A stretch of DNA of 64,000 nt from CAVSWT01 sp963775245 (GCA_963775245.1 CAVZID010000038.1:80761-144760), one strand, 5' to 3'. Positions 27,219-36,388 are shown, counted from the stretch's first letter. Program-made: numbers and translations. The notes: a model not told the origin generated them from the letters alone.

Positions 27219-27965
27219 TTATTTATAAAATTGGAAAGACTTTATGCCTTTGAAATCCGGAACATGATGCTTTAAAAACTTTTCCAAAAATGTAATCGCA
27301 TTCTTCAAAGTGTCTTGTTTAATAAATTTCGTATCTGCCTTTTTATTGTTCTTTAGACATAGCAAGTAATAAAAAAGTTCCGAACTAAATGAAAATGATT
27401 CTATAAAATTTTTTCTGCAGTCATTGCATAATGTACCCATTTCAAAATTATATGACAAATCCTTATTTAATTCGTTTGCTTTACCGCAAGAAGCACAATC
27501 ATCTAACTGCACTTCATATCCGATTTCTGTAAGCATGAAGATAAAAAATCTGCCAAAAATAATTTCGGGTTGCTCATTTGATGTATTAAATAGATAGAAG
27601 ATTCGCTCAATACCTTTAAATAATTTACTATAAACTTCATGTTCGGCAGTTAAATTTTTTACCAGCTCCAAAATTGCATAACAGTATTTTAATTTTTCGA
27701 AATCTTCTTTGATATGTGAATAATGATTTATTAAAGATGCACTGCTGATAATTTGTATTTCACGTGTATCTTTGCTGTAAAACACAACCTCAATTTGATT
27801 TAGAGGATCAATTATCAGGCTGATTTTTGATTTTGGATTTCTTCCACCTTTAACTATTGCAGACAACTTTCCGAAATCTTGAGTGAAGAGAGATGCAATG
27901 CTGCTGGTATCGCCGTAATCAAGCTTGCTTAAAACAAAAGCATTTGATTTATTAATCTGGCTCAT
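27219..27965 (-). CDS. recO: DNA repair protein RecO
   Basis: RecF-pathway mediator that anneals ssDNA and helps load RecA. The N-terminal OB fold has AFVLSKLDYGDTSSIASLFT and GKLSAIVKGGRNPKSK. A helical middle is followed by a zinc finger (CASCGK and CNDCRK, residues about 158-182). At 248 residues it is full length. Its start overlaps the end of mtnA by 14 nt, so the two are translationally coupled. Confidence 0.92.
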   Translation of the reverse strand: MSQINKSNAFVLSKLDYGDTSSIASLFTQDFGKLSAIVKGGRNPKSKISLIIDPLNQIEVVFYSKDTREIQIISSASLINHYSHIKEDFEKLKYCYAILELVKNLTAEHEVYSKLFKGIERIFYLFNTSNEQPEIIFGRFFIFMLTEIGYEVQLDDCASCGKANELNKDLSYNFEMGTLCNDCRKNFIESFSFSSELFYYLLCLKNNKKADTKFIKQDTLKNAITFLEKFLKHHVPDFKGIKSFQFYK

Positions 27966-28980
27966 TTAAAAAATTATAAGGGAAGGAATACACATCTTTA
28001 TCTGTTATTATCCCGGTAATCAAATGAGACGGTGTAACATCAAAAGCCGGGGTAAAAGCATCATAATTATCGGGAGTAATTTTAACTCCATTTACTTTTA
28101 ATAATTCTTCTTTATTTCTTATTTCTATTTTTATGTCTTCGCCTGAAACTAATTTTTTATCGATAGTTGTTGTGGGAGCTGCTATGTAAAATGGGACACC
28201 ATGATGATAGCAAAGAACTGCTAAACTGTAAGTTCCTATTTTATTAGCTGTATCTCCATTTAAAGCAATTCTGTCCGCCCCGGTAATCACAAAATCAATT
28301 TTCTTTTGCTGAAGAAGAACTGCTGCAGAAGAATCACTTTGAATAGCAAAAGGGATTCCACTTCTTTCCAATTCAAAAGCAGTTAAGCGGGAACCTTGAA
28401 GCAACGGACGCGTTTCGTCAGCATATACAAACTTAACAAGTCCATTTTCAAAACCGGTTTTAATTACATTGAATGCAGTACCGTCACCAGCTGTAGCAAG
28501 CTTACCGGTATTGCAATGAGTAAGAACAGTAGATTTTACTTTGAATATTTTTAAACCGTTCTCCCCCATCTTCCTGCATTTTTCAATATCTTCTTGATGA
28601 ATTTCCTTTGCTTTGTTTAAAAGTATTTCATACAAATTTTCTTTTGTTGAATTTTCATCAAATACTTTTTTCATTACTTCAAGAGCCATAAATAAATTTA
28701 CAGCGGTTGGACGTGTTCTTTCAATTCGTTCATAAGCTTTCTGAAATACACTATTAAAAGATGAAGATTCAACATTCTTTAAAGAGAGAGCTATTGCATA
28801 CGCAGCACAAACTCCAATTAAAGGTGCCCCTCGAACTTCCAATCTCTCTATTGCTTCAGCGATACGATTGTAATCATCGGTTTCAATATAATTTTCTACC
28901 AATGGAAGTTTTGTTTGATCAAGATAGACAAGCTTATTGTCTCTAAAATCTATCGAGAAATAATTATTCTTTTTCACCAA
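27952..28980 (-). CDS. mtnA: S-methyl-5-thioribose-1-phosphate isomerase
   Basis: Methionine salvage aldose-ketose isomerase of the eIF2B-like fold. Visible are RGAPLIGVCAAYAIAL, RPTAVNLFMAL, THCNTGKLATAGDGTA (catalytic Cys region), DETRPLLQGSRLTAFEL, ITGADRIALNGDTANKIGT (catalytic Asp), and AAPTTTID. At 342 residues it is full length. It overlaps the PfkB-type kinase gene by 17 nt upstream and recO by 14 nt downstream. The kinase might supply its phosphorylated substrate (inference). Confidence 0.94.
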   Translation of the reverse strand: MVKKNNYFSIDFRDNKLVYLDQTKLPLVENYIETDDYNRIAEAIERLEVRGAPLIGVCAAYAIALSLKNVESSSFNSVFQKAYERIERTRPTAVNLFMALEVMKKVFDENSTKENLYEILLNKAKEIHQEDIEKCRKMGENGLKIFKVKSTVLTHCNTGKLATAGDGTAFNVIKTGFENGLVKFVYADETRPLLQGSRLTAFELERSGIPFAIQSDSSAAVLLQQKKIDFVITGADRIALNGDTANKIGTYSLAVLCYHHGVPFYIAAPTTTIDKKLVSGEDIKIEIRNKEELLKVNGVKITPDNYDAFTPAFDVTPSHLITGIITDKDVYSFPYNFLNEPD

Positions 28981-29881
28981 ACCTCGAAAGATTCATAAAT
29001 TCTCTAAAGCGGTCTTGAACTCTTAAATATTCTAAATCTTCCAAACCTTGCGTACTAAATTTCTCAACGCAGAATGAAGCCATTGCACTTCCATATATCA
29101 CTGCACATTTCATGTTTTCCGGGCTTAAATCTTGAGTCTTGTGAAGATAGCCAATAAACCCGCCGGCAAAAGAATCACCGGCACCAGTCGGATCATATAT
29201 CATTTCCATTGGATAAGCCGGGGCAGAGAAAATTATATCATCTGCAAACAGCAAAGCACCATGTTCTCCTTTTTTAATTATTAATATTTCGGGACCCATC
29301 TCACGGATTTTTTTAGAAGCCTTAATTAGATTTGGCTCATTAGCAAGCAGCCGGGCTTCAGAATCATTTATAATTAATACATTTGCTTTTTTTAGAACCT
29401 TTAATAAATCATCCAGCTTTCCTTCTATCCAGTAGTTCATTGTATCGCAAACAACAAAATGAGGATTTTCAAGCTGCTCCAAAACTTTTAGCTGCAGGGT
29501 GGGATCGATATTACCAAGACAAACAAATTTGGATTTACTGTATTTCTCTGGAATTATAGGATTAAAATCCTGGAATACATTCAATTCTGTTAAAAGTGTA
29601 TCCCTGACATTTAAATCGTAATGATATTTCCCCGACCATCTGAAAGTTTTTCCACCTTTAATGATCTGAAGCCCATCAAGATCAACATTATGTTCTTCTA
29701 ACAGGTCAATATATCTTTGTGGAAAATCTTCTCCTACAACCCCAACAAGATAAACAGGGCCGCTGAAATAGCTTGCTGAAAGTGAAATATAAGTTGCTGA
29801 TCCTCCAAGTGCATTTGTAACTTTGTCAAATGGTGTTGCTACATCATCTAAACCGAGTGAACCAACTACTAATAAACCCAA
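28964..29881 (-). CDS. PfkB-family sugar/nucleoside kinase
   Basis: Ribokinase-fold kinase that phosphorylates a sugar or nucleoside with ATP. The N-terminal GGSATYISLSAS is the substrate-side signature, and the C-terminal DPTGAGDSFAGGFIGYL holds the anion hole and catalytic Asp. At 305 residues it is standard. It is the first gene of an overlapping unit with mtnA (17-nt overlap). In other bacteria 5-methylthioribose is phosphorylated by MtnK, an unrelated fold, or MTA is cleaved by phosphorolysis. A PfkB enzyme coupled to mtnA could be an alternative methylthioribose or deoxyribose kinase. The substrate is not readable from the sequence. Confidence 0.87.
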   Translation of the reverse strand: MGLLVVGSLGLDDVATPFDKVTNALGGSATYISLSASYFSGPVYLVGVVGEDFPQRYIDLLEEHNVDLDGLQIIKGGKTFRWSGKYHYDLNVRDTLLTELNVFQDFNPIIPEKYSKSKFVCLGNIDPTLQLKVLEQLENPHFVVCDTMNYWIEGKLDDLLKVLKKANVLIINDSEARLLANEPNLIKASKKIREMGPEILIIKKGEHGALLFADDIIFSAPAYPMEMIYDPTGAGDSFAGGFIGYLHKTQDLSPENMKCAVIYGSAMASFCVEKFSTQGLEDLEYLRVQDRFREFMNLSRFGEKE

Positions 29882-29962
29882 ATTGTACTCCCGTTTTTAA
29901 TGATTAAAAAGTGAATAGTAAAAATATGAAAATCGGTTTTTAATACATAATTTTTTTTTGCA

Positions 29963-30424
29963 TCAAAGCCGAATTTCAATGAAGTTAAGAAAATTAATTT
30001 CTTTAGTAAAATATTGAGTGATAATATCAACCGAATTTCTTTGTCCAACCCAGGCTAAAAGTTTTTTTGCTTCTTCGGGATTCACCCATTTATAATCACA
30101 ATGCTCATCTGAAATTTGCACTGAAGAATTATTATCAACCAAAGCTGCAAAAACCGGCATCATAGATATGTAATTATTTTCATGAGAATAAAATGAATCA
30201 ACATTGGGAACAACCCAAAATTTTTCCGGTTTTAATGTTGTCTCTTCTTTTATTTCTCTTAGCGCAGTTTGATATGCTGTTTCTCCTTCTTTCATTTTTC
30301 CAGTAACCATCTGCCATAAACCAGCATAAATTTGATTTTCATTTCTTTTGAGTAGCAAAAATTCTATTCCCCTTTTCACTTCTCTAAAAATGTGAGCTTC
30401 AATCATATTTGAAATAATATTCAA
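29963..30424 (-). CDS. Nudix hydrolase
   Basis: Pyrophosphohydrolase of nucleoside-diphosphate-linked compounds. The Nudix box is complete (GKMKEGETAYQTALREIKEE, near residues 42-61). The total length of 153 residues and the WQMVTGKM lead-in resemble NudB/dATP pyrophosphohydrolase-type proteins. A second in-frame ATG at residue 7 (MIEAHIF) is an equally good start. Substrate not predictable. It lies 81 bp upstream of the PfkB gene on the same strand. Confidence 0.88.
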   Translation of the reverse strand: MNIISNMIEAHIFREVKRGIEFLLLKRNENQIYAGLWQMVTGKMKEGETAYQTALREIKEETTLKPEKFWVVPNVDSFYSHENNYISMMPVFAALVDNNSSVQISDEHCDYKWVNPEEAKKLLAWVGQRNSVDIITQYFTKEINFLNFIEIRL

Positions 30425-30619
30425 TTTCGCTCCTAAAATATTTTATTAAAATTTAAATAATGATTAATTCAAAACAAGATTTCTTTAAAACCAATAGACC
30501 ACGGATTTAAATCCGCGAAAATCAGTTGCATTCGTGTTCTTCAGTATCCTATTGCTTTTGCTCCTTCAGAATCTAGGAATAACTTCGAATAACAACTATT
30601 GACAATGAATGACTATTGT

Positions 30620-33600
30620 CTAAAAATATGCTCTAACCTCTGCACGTGCAGTATGAACTACTGGAAGCTTTCCTTGAACTCTTCCATTATAGCTGATTGT
30701 TGACTGCAAGTTTGAAGATATTCTGTAATCAAAATTGAACCGCCAATAAAAATTCTTTCCAATTGAATTTGATCCGACTAACTCAAAAGGTAAATAATTA
30801 TCAGTTGTGTTTGCTGATAATTCATCTCTTTCAATTTCTATTCTTAGCCTTCCGGTTCCGGCAAAAGATAAATTAAATCTAAGAGTTTGAGAATTAAGAT
30901 CAATAACAGTTGGAACTGTTGGATAAGTATCTGTACTTCTACCCGCTTCTACTTTAAAACCAACCTCAATATTCCTTTCAGGACGATAAGAAAAATCTGT
31001 ATTTATTGTATTGCCAGTAATCGCTCTGCTGCGGTTTGAAGAAGAATTTGTAAGTGCATTATCGTTATTGTTTGTATATTCAGTTTGATTCGTCATTTCT
31101 TTAACCATTCTAAATTTAATTCTCATACTTCTTTCACGTTTATATCCACCTTCACTTCCGCCGCTGTATTGGTCCAAGCTTTTGCTTTGATCATACCGTA
31201 GCCGAATTGAAAGATCCTCATCATTTTCAAATAAATAAACATCCTGCTGAATGTAATTTGAACCTCTAATTGTTTTATCCGGATTTTGAAAATCAGAGAA
31301 ATGTAATAAATAAATTTTCTTATAATCCTCCTCCCTGCTGTTTTCTTCAACCCGCCAGAATGTTTCTGTAGAAATTGGCCTTAATAAATTTGAAATCAAA
31401 TTTTTATCTTCCAAAGCGTCTTTAAAATTAAATTTCCATCTTGTACTCGTCTTTAAATCTATTACAGGATAAAGCTGATCAGTTGGAACAGTAATCTGAA
31501 TGTAATCACCATCGTAAACTGTGGATTGAAATTCATCGTCATCTGCAATCCCGTTTTTATTCAAATCTCCAAGGTACTTAAAATTGCCTGTCCCTTGTGT
31601 TACTCTAATATAAACTTTTTGAAGTTTTGCAGATCGCTGCGTTGAGACTTCGTAATAAAGATCACCATTTAGTGGTTTCCACAAATTAAATTTTGATTGA
31701 GAGCGAATTAAAACCGATTGATTATCCAATTGTCCTTGTTTTTTATATACATCAGTATACTTTTTATTTCTTAAGGTAAAATTTAAAGTTGAATTTACCT
31801 GTCTGATGCCGCTGTATCTTAATTCATAATATTGAGTAATTGAATTTGATTCTTTATACATCACTCCTTTAATTGGAAGATAATCATCGCGGTTTGAATA
31901 CTTTGCTGTAAGACTTAATCCGCCCAAATCAACTAGTTCAAGATATGGATCGACTTCAAGGTATTTTAAACTTCCATCCAAAAGAGAATCACTTTGAAAA
32001 CGATCTTTTTTATCTTCAGCCAAAAACTCGACTCCGGGTTTTAACTTCCATATTAAATAGGAAGCATCTCCTTTTTGTCTAAGCCAATTACTTTTTAATA
32101 AATTATTTTTTGAACTGACATAATCAAAATTATAATTAACGTTAATATTTTCATTATCTGAATAGCTTAAAGTATTATTATAACGGTTCGAACTAAAGCT
32201 GCTTCCTTGTTTCAATAAACCGTAAGTAGAATTTATATTTAACTGATTAACAGGGATTAAAGTTAAGCTTGCTTCTCTTAATGTTTCATCTTCCTGCTGG
32301 TCGGTAGTAGAAATATTATAATCCCGGTTAAATTCAATTTCATTTATTCTGTCCGCCGAAGTGAATTTGCTTTGTGTAAATCTATCCTTATAAGAAAATC
32401 CAATTTTGCCGAGACTAATATTCCCAATATTTATTTTTTTAGGGTTCATGCTTAAAAATATATTTCTTGCATATCCAAAATTATCATTGTCATCTTTGGT
32501 TGAGAATCTATTCTTATCCCATGAACTCCCGGCAAGTTCAAGGGAAAGAGAAATATCTTTTATGAAATTCAAATCCACAACTAAGTTCCCAACTTGTTTT
32601 AACTCCGGAAGCGGCAGATAAATTATCGGTAGGTAATTTCCGTTTTTAATGCCGACAAAAGTATAATTGCCCAAACTCTGACGAGTATAATCACCTAAGC
32701 CATCACCAACATAGCTGAATGCAACATTGTACAGCGCCAATGAATCTCCCGGCGAATAAACATAATATGAAAAAGCCTGGTTATTAATTAATGTATCAAC
32801 TTTTTGATAAGTACCATGTATGTTGCCAAGTGAATCCGGGGCAGCTAAACTAACACCGGTTTTTGTAGCGGCATTTCGATTATCTCCCGCAGCAGCAAGA
32901 ATTTTCTTGTCCGAATCACTTAAAGAAATATCAATCGGGGCATCCTGGTTATCACCCTCTCTTATATACTGAAATTGAACTCCAAGTTTTTTATCAAATA
33001 ATTTTGACTGCACTCCGGTTCCAAAAAAATTTCTTGCGTATCGTCTGTCCGTATATTCGAAATCAACTGTAATCCTGCTTGCAGAAGTAATTAATTTATT
33101 TGGCGTAAAAGTAATTCTTGAATTTGAATATTCAATTATGTAATCGTTTCTTTCGCCGCGCTTCATTTCAACACCGTCAACATAGACTTTTTCACTTCCG
33201 GCAATTATTATAATATCTTTTTCATTATTAGTTCCCGAAAGCAAATAAGGCCCTTGGACACCATCCTGCCCATTAAAATTATTTGTTGTAAACTTACCGC
33301 GCGAACTGGCAATCGCTACATACCCGTTTTCATTTTCAAAATTAAATTCCCCCATTAAGCCTTGTAGCTTTCTATTAATGTATCCGAACTCACCCTGTTT
33401 TCTATTTAGTTCATAATCACCAAAAGTACCGGTTGCATTCTTATGTTTTATTTGAATAAAAACTTTATCAAGTTCATCCAGCCTTTCTGTGTTGCCTTCA
33501 GGCTGGATTGGAGTATTTTCGTCTGTTAATGCGGCTACGATTTCAATATCGTTAGAAAGTTTTCCTGAAAGCTGGAGCCTTAGCCCGCTGTTCAAGCTGA

Positions 33601-34087
33601 AGTCCTGTGTAGTACCCACTGTAAAACCTCGAACGATAGTCCCGCTCTTCTGTAAATTAGAACCGAATATTTCATCGGCACTAAAACCTGATGAAGTTTC
33701 TTCCACATATTTTAATGTATCTTTTGTATTTTCATCAACCTTTAAAGCAAGTTTCCTTTTTTGATATACTTTTTTTAACGCAAGATTAAGAGAACGGTAG
33801 GTTACAATTAAAGTATCAAATATTGAATAAGGTAAAGTATCTGAAAGCGTAAAATATCCTTCTATAAAATTAAAATTGTAATCACCTTTTTTTAACATTT
33901 TTTTTCTTAACTGAATAGTTTCCGAATTTGGAATAATAGAAACTTGAGAAATTGAATAATGATTATCAAAATTAATTTGAATTGTGTCGGAAACAATCCT
34001 GGATGGAAATTCTTGCTGTGCAAAATTGATTCCCTGCACAGCAAAAATGATTAAACAAATATTTATAAGTAATTGCTTAAATTTCAA
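30620..34087 (-). CDS. Very large outer-membrane beta-barrel-like protein of unknown function
   Basis: A signal peptide (residues 1-23, ending in NFAQ) is followed by more than 1,100 residues made almost wholly of alternating, aromatic-rich beta strands with Asp/Asn turns. There are no cysteines or transmembrane helices. A unit with IIEYSNSRITFTPNKLIT then a VDFEYTDRRY strand (about 312-345) resembles repeated modules in SprA and related large Bacteroidota surface proteins. The C-terminal half shows regular strands consistent with a barrel, ending in TARAEVRAYF with a terminal Phe as expected for BamA recognition. SprA itself is about twice as long, so this is not SprA. Function unknown; single-gene unit. 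Confidence 0.75.
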   Translation of the reverse strand: MKFKQLLINICLIIFAVQGINFAQQEFPSRIVSDTIQINFDNHYSISQVSIIPNSETIQLRKKMLKKGDYNFNFIEGYFTLSDTLPYSIFDTLIVTYRSLNLALKKVYQKRKLALKVDENTKDTLKYVEETSSGFSADEIFGSNLQKSGTIVRGFTVGTTQDFSLNSGLRLQLSGKLSNDIEIVAALTDENTPIQPEGNTERLDELDKVFIQIKHKNATGTFGDYELNRKQGEFGYINRKLQGLMGEFNFENENGYVAIASSRGKFTTNNFNGQDGVQGPYLLSGTNNEKDIIIIAGSEKVYVDGVEMKRGERNDYIIEYSNSRITFTPNKLITSASRITVDFEYTDRRYARNFFGTGVQSKLFDKKLGVQFQYIREGDNQDAPIDISLSDSDKKILAAAGDNRNAATKTGVSLAAPDSLGNIHGTYQKVDTLINNQAFSYYVYSPGDSLALYNVAFSYVGDGLGDYTRQSLGNYTFVGIKNGNYLPIIYLPLPELKQVGNLVVDLNFIKDISLSLELAGSSWDKNRFSTKDDNDNFGYARNIFLSMNPKKINIGNISLGKIGFSYKDRFTQSKFTSADRINEIEFNRDYNISTTDQQEDETLREASLTLIPVNQLNINSTYGLLKQGSSFSSNRYNNTLSYSDNENINVNYNFDYVSSKNNLLKSNWLRQKGDASYLIWKLKPGVEFLAEDKKDRFQSDSLLDGSLKYLEVDPYLELVDLGGLSLTAKYSNRDDYLPIKGVMYKESNSITQYYELRYSGIRQVNSTLNFTLRNKKYTDVYKKQGQLDNQSVLIRSQSKFNLWKPLNGDLYYEVSTQRSAKLQKVYIRVTQGTGNFKYLGDLNKNGIADDDEFQSTVYDGDYIQITVPTDQLYPVIDLKTSTRWKFNFKDALEDKNLISNLLRPISTETFWRVEENSREEDYKKIYLLHFSDFQNPDKTIRGSNYIQQDVYLFENDEDLSIRLRYDQSKSLDQYSGGSEGGYKRERSMRIKFRMVKEMTNQTEYTNNNDNALTNSSSNRSRAITGNTINTDFSYRPERNIEVGFKVEAGRSTDTYPTVPTVIDLNSQTLRFNLSFAGTGRLRIEIERDELSANTTDNYLPFELVGSNSIGKNFYWRFNFDYRISSNLQSTISYNGRVQGKLPVVHTARAEVRAYF

Positions 34088-34302
34088 AGAAGAAGCATGT
34101 TTTTTGAATTTGAAATCTAAATTTACATACTTCCATTATCAAGTCTATATTGCTTCGGATAAAAAGTAATGCTGAGGCAATGTTTTAAAATTTTAGTGTT
34201 TCAAGTGACCTCAATGACTAAGTGATAAAACCTTTTTTCACTACTAAGACACTAAGAACACAAAGTTACACTTAGAATATTCTATTTACATTCATTAAAC
34301 TT

Positions 34303-34494
34303 TTAATCTGCAGGGGCAGGAGGAATTTTTTCGGCACCTTTCAGTTTACCGATTAATTTTTCCGGCTCGTGTATTAATACAGGCATACAATTAGAACATA
34401 TGAATGCAGGTTTACCTGCATATACTAAATTCACCAAAGGAATCTCATCCTCGGATCTATTGCAGTTTAAGCAATGTTTTTTTTCTGAACTCAT
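34303..34494 (-). CDS. 63-residue zinc-ribbon protein (ClpX-type C4 finger)
   Basis: CLNC near residues 8-11 and CSNC near 33-36, with 20 or so residues between, give a C4 zinc site like the N-terminal finger of ClpX. The C-terminal third is a Lys/Pro-rich tail (KIPPAPAD). With no enzymatic domain, it may act as an adaptor-like or nucleic-acid-binding mini-protein (inference). It lies directly upstream of the toxin-antitoxin locus on the opposite strand. Confidence 0.7.
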   Translation of the reverse strand: MSSEKKHCLNCNRSEDEIPLVNLVYAGKPAFICSNCMPVLIHEPEKLIGKLKGAEKIPPAPAD

Positions 34495-34538
34495 AAGATA
34501 CTTTCTGTATTATATTTCTAAATCGTTTATAACAATTT

Positions 34539-34624
34539 AAACTTTTTGCTAAGTAAATGAATGCTGATTTATAACTTTTAACCTATTCATCTTTTTGCTT
34601 TTTAATCTTCCATTCAATCATTCA
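34539..34624. repeat. Left copy of an imperfect direct repeat flanking the toxin-antitoxin locus
   Basis: Starts AAACTTTTTGCTAAGTAAAT, contains GCTGATTT and CTTTTTAATCTTCC, and ends TCATTCA. It matches 35354-35439 with about 15-20 differences over 86 bases. The two copies bracket the TA genes in the same orientation. Confidence 0.65.
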
Positions 34625-34686
34625 ATCATATAATTTTAACTACAAATTACTACTCTTTAAATGGAGTTTGTAATTAATATCATAAA

Positions 34687-34717
34687 TTGACACATATCGT
34701 TCATTGACGTATATTTG
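34687..34717 (+). promoter_or_regulatory. Promoter of the toxin-antitoxin operon
   Basis: TTGACA (34687-34692), 17-base spacer, TATATTTG (34710-34717). It satisfies both the sigma-70 and the Bacteroidota TAnnTTTG patterns. The expected start of transcription near 34724 nearly coincides with the GTG start at 34722. Confidence 0.7.
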
Positions 34718-34721
34718 TATT

Positions 34722-35039
34722 GTGAAGATTATTGAAACAACAATGTTTACTAAAAAGATAAGCTCTTTGTTAACACAAGAAGAGTACCGTAGCCTGCAGA
34801 ATGAATTAATTCTAAATCCTGAAAAAGGAAAAGTTATTAAAGGAAGCGGAGGACTTAGAAAAATAAGATGGGCAATTTCCGGCAGAGGGAAAAGTGGTGG
34901 TGTTAGGATAATTTATTATTGGATAAAAAGTAATGAAATAATATTATTGCTTTTGGTTTATCCTAAAAATGAACAGGATAATTTAACTCCATCACAACTG
35001 AAAATATTAAAATCACTAGTAGAAAAGGAATTACAATGA
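34722..35039 (+). CDS. RelE/HigB-type toxin of a type II toxin-antitoxin system
   Basis: RelE-superfamily mRNA interferase predicted to cleave mRNA on the ribosome. GSGGLRKIRW, the basic loop SGRGKSGGVRIIYYW and LLVYPKNEQDNLTP match the family core. A frame extension starts with TTG at 34704, but the GTG at 34722 gives KIIETTMFTKKI, which aligns with the usual IETxxFT N terminus, and the promoter lies upstream of it. The transcript would thus be leaderless or almost so. The stop overlaps the antitoxin ATG by 4 nt (ATGA). Toxin-first order is as in HigBA. Confidence 0.88.
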   Translation: MKIIETTMFTKKISSLLTQEEYRSLQNELILNPEKGKVIKGSGGLRKIRWAISGRGKSGGVRIIYYWIKSNEIILLLLVYPKNEQDNLTPSQLKILKSLVEKELQ

Positions 35040-35329
35040 AAGATGAATTGTTTGAAGAATTGAAAAAAAGTATAAAACAAGGTGGTGAAATACTAAAAGG
35101 GAAAAAGAAAGCAAGTAGAGAATTTAATTTTAATAATCCCGACCCAAAACAGATCCGTGAAAGATTGGGTTTATCACAAAATAAATTTGCTCAGTTACTG
35201 GGTATTAGTACGTCAACACTTCAAAATTGGGAACAAGGCAGAAGAAAACCGGAAGGTCCGGCAAAAATATTATTAAATGTCGCTGCAAAATATCCGGATG
35301 CAGTTTTAAATACAGTTTATAACCAATAG
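35036..35329 (+). CDS. XRE-family antitoxin of the RelE-type pair
   Basis: Helix-turn-helix antitoxin. The HTH (about 37-90) reads IRERLGLSQNKFAQLLGIS with the recognition segment TSTLQNWEQGRRKPEGPA. The first 30 residues are Lys-rich and probably the toxin-binding, flexible part. Overlaps the toxin gene by 4 nt, so production is coupled. It presumably represses the promoter at 34687-34717. Confidence 0.9.
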   Translation: MKDELFEELKKSIKQGGEILKGKKKASREFNFNNPDPKQIRERLGLSQNKFAQLLGISTSTLQNWEQGRRKPEGPAKILLNVAAKYPDAVLNTVYNQ

Positions 35330-35353
35330 CTGAAATTTCATGGACTACATATA

Positions 35354-35439
35354 AAACTTTTTGCCAAATAAATAAACGCTGATTTTTATCTTTTAATCTC
35401 TTCATCTTTTAGACTTTTAATCTTCCTTTCACTCATTCA
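35354..35439. repeat. Right copy of the direct repeat flanking the toxin-antitoxin locus
   Basis: Starts AAACTTTTTGCCAAATAAAT, contains GCTGATTT and CTTTTAATCTTCC, and ends TCATTCA, 25 bases after the antitoxin stop. Same orientation as 34539-34624. Either a duplication that arose with the insertion of the TA cassette, or two members of a dispersed intergenic repeat. Confidence 0.65.
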
Positions 35440-35618
35440 GCAATCCACTCATTTACATTTTCTTATTGTGCCTTAATCATATTTATTTTAATTTAAGTTC
35501 GTCATTAAGATTCACGCCAAGCTTCTATAAATAAAAGTCGATTAAAATTATATTCAATTCAAAGACACTACTGTATTATTAATTGTTCTTTTATCAATCA
35601 ATTTTTCGAGGAGGCTTC

Positions 35619-36308
35619 ATGAAAAAATTTGCTGCCGAATTTATCGGTACGTTCTGGTTGGTTTTAGGTGGATGCGGAAGTGCTGTATTAGCCGCTGCAT
35701 ACCCTGGCTTAGGAATTGGCTTTGCCGGAGTAGCTCTTGCATTCGGGTTAACTGTGTTAACTATGGTTTATGCAATCGGACATATTTCCGGCGCACATTT
35801 AAATCCCGCTGTAACAATCGGGCTTTGGGCCGGCGGAAGATTCGATAAAAAAGAAATACTGCCTTACATTATTGCACAAGTTTTAGGCGGAATTTTGGCA
35901 GCTTGCATTCTTTACATTATTGCCAACGGAAAAGAAGGATTTGAAATCGGTGGATTTGCAGCTAATGGATACGGTGAACATTCTCCCGGAGGTTACGGAT
36001 TACTAGCAGCATTAGTTACAGAAATTGTAATGACTTTTATGTTTTTATTTATCATCCTGGGCGCAACTCATCCAAAAGCACCAAAAGGTTTTGCAGGAAT
36101 TGCAATTGGCTTGGGTTTAACTCTTATTCATTTAATAAGTATACCTGTAACAAATACTTCAGTTAACCCTGCAAGAAGCACAAGTCAAGCAATATTTGTC
36201 GGCGGCTGGGCACTTGGACAATTATGGCTTTTTTGGGTAGCTCCAATAATTGGAGGTTTAATCGCCGGGTTTGTTTACAAGTTTATTTCTCCAAATACAG
36301 AAAGCTGA
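35619..36308 (+). CDS. aqpZ: Aquaporin Z
   Basis: Water channel of the MIP family. Six hydrophobic segments and both pore loops are present: HLNPAVTIGLW and NTSVNPARSTSQA. KKFAAEFIGTFWLVLGG is the standard N terminus. The open frame extends upstream to 35583, but the ATG at 35619 follows a strong GAGGAGG ribosome-binding site and gives the family's usual 229 residues. The narrow, water-selective form is suggested by overall likeness to AqpZ, not glycerol facilitators. It is followed by a terminator at 36389-36423. Confidence 0.95.
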   Translation: MKKFAAEFIGTFWLVLGGCGSAVLAAAYPGLGIGFAGVALAFGLTVLTMVYAIGHISGAHLNPAVTIGLWAGGRFDKKEILPYIIAQVLGGILAACILYIIANGKEGFEIGGFAANGYGEHSPGGYGLLAALVTEIVMTFMFLFIILGATHPKAPKGFAGIAIGLGLTLIHLISIPVTNTSVNPARSTSQAIFVGGWALGQLWLFWVAPIIGGLIAGFVYKFISPNTES

Positions 36309-36388
36309 AAAGTATCTAAACTTATTTCTCCATACTTAATTGTAAATAAAATTAAAGCGGTAATCACTCCAATAATTGCAGTTGTTGT

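Noticed and set aside
30502..30515. Palindrome CGGATTTAAATCCG between the Nudix and outer-membrane protein genes
   Set aside because: Short, AT-rich in the centre, without a T-tract or a second copy noted. Not enough to call an operator or terminator.
34303..35439. Zinc-ribbon mini-protein as a third component of the toxin-antitoxin system
   Set aside because: It is on the opposite strand, outside the repeat pair, with more than 200 bp in between.
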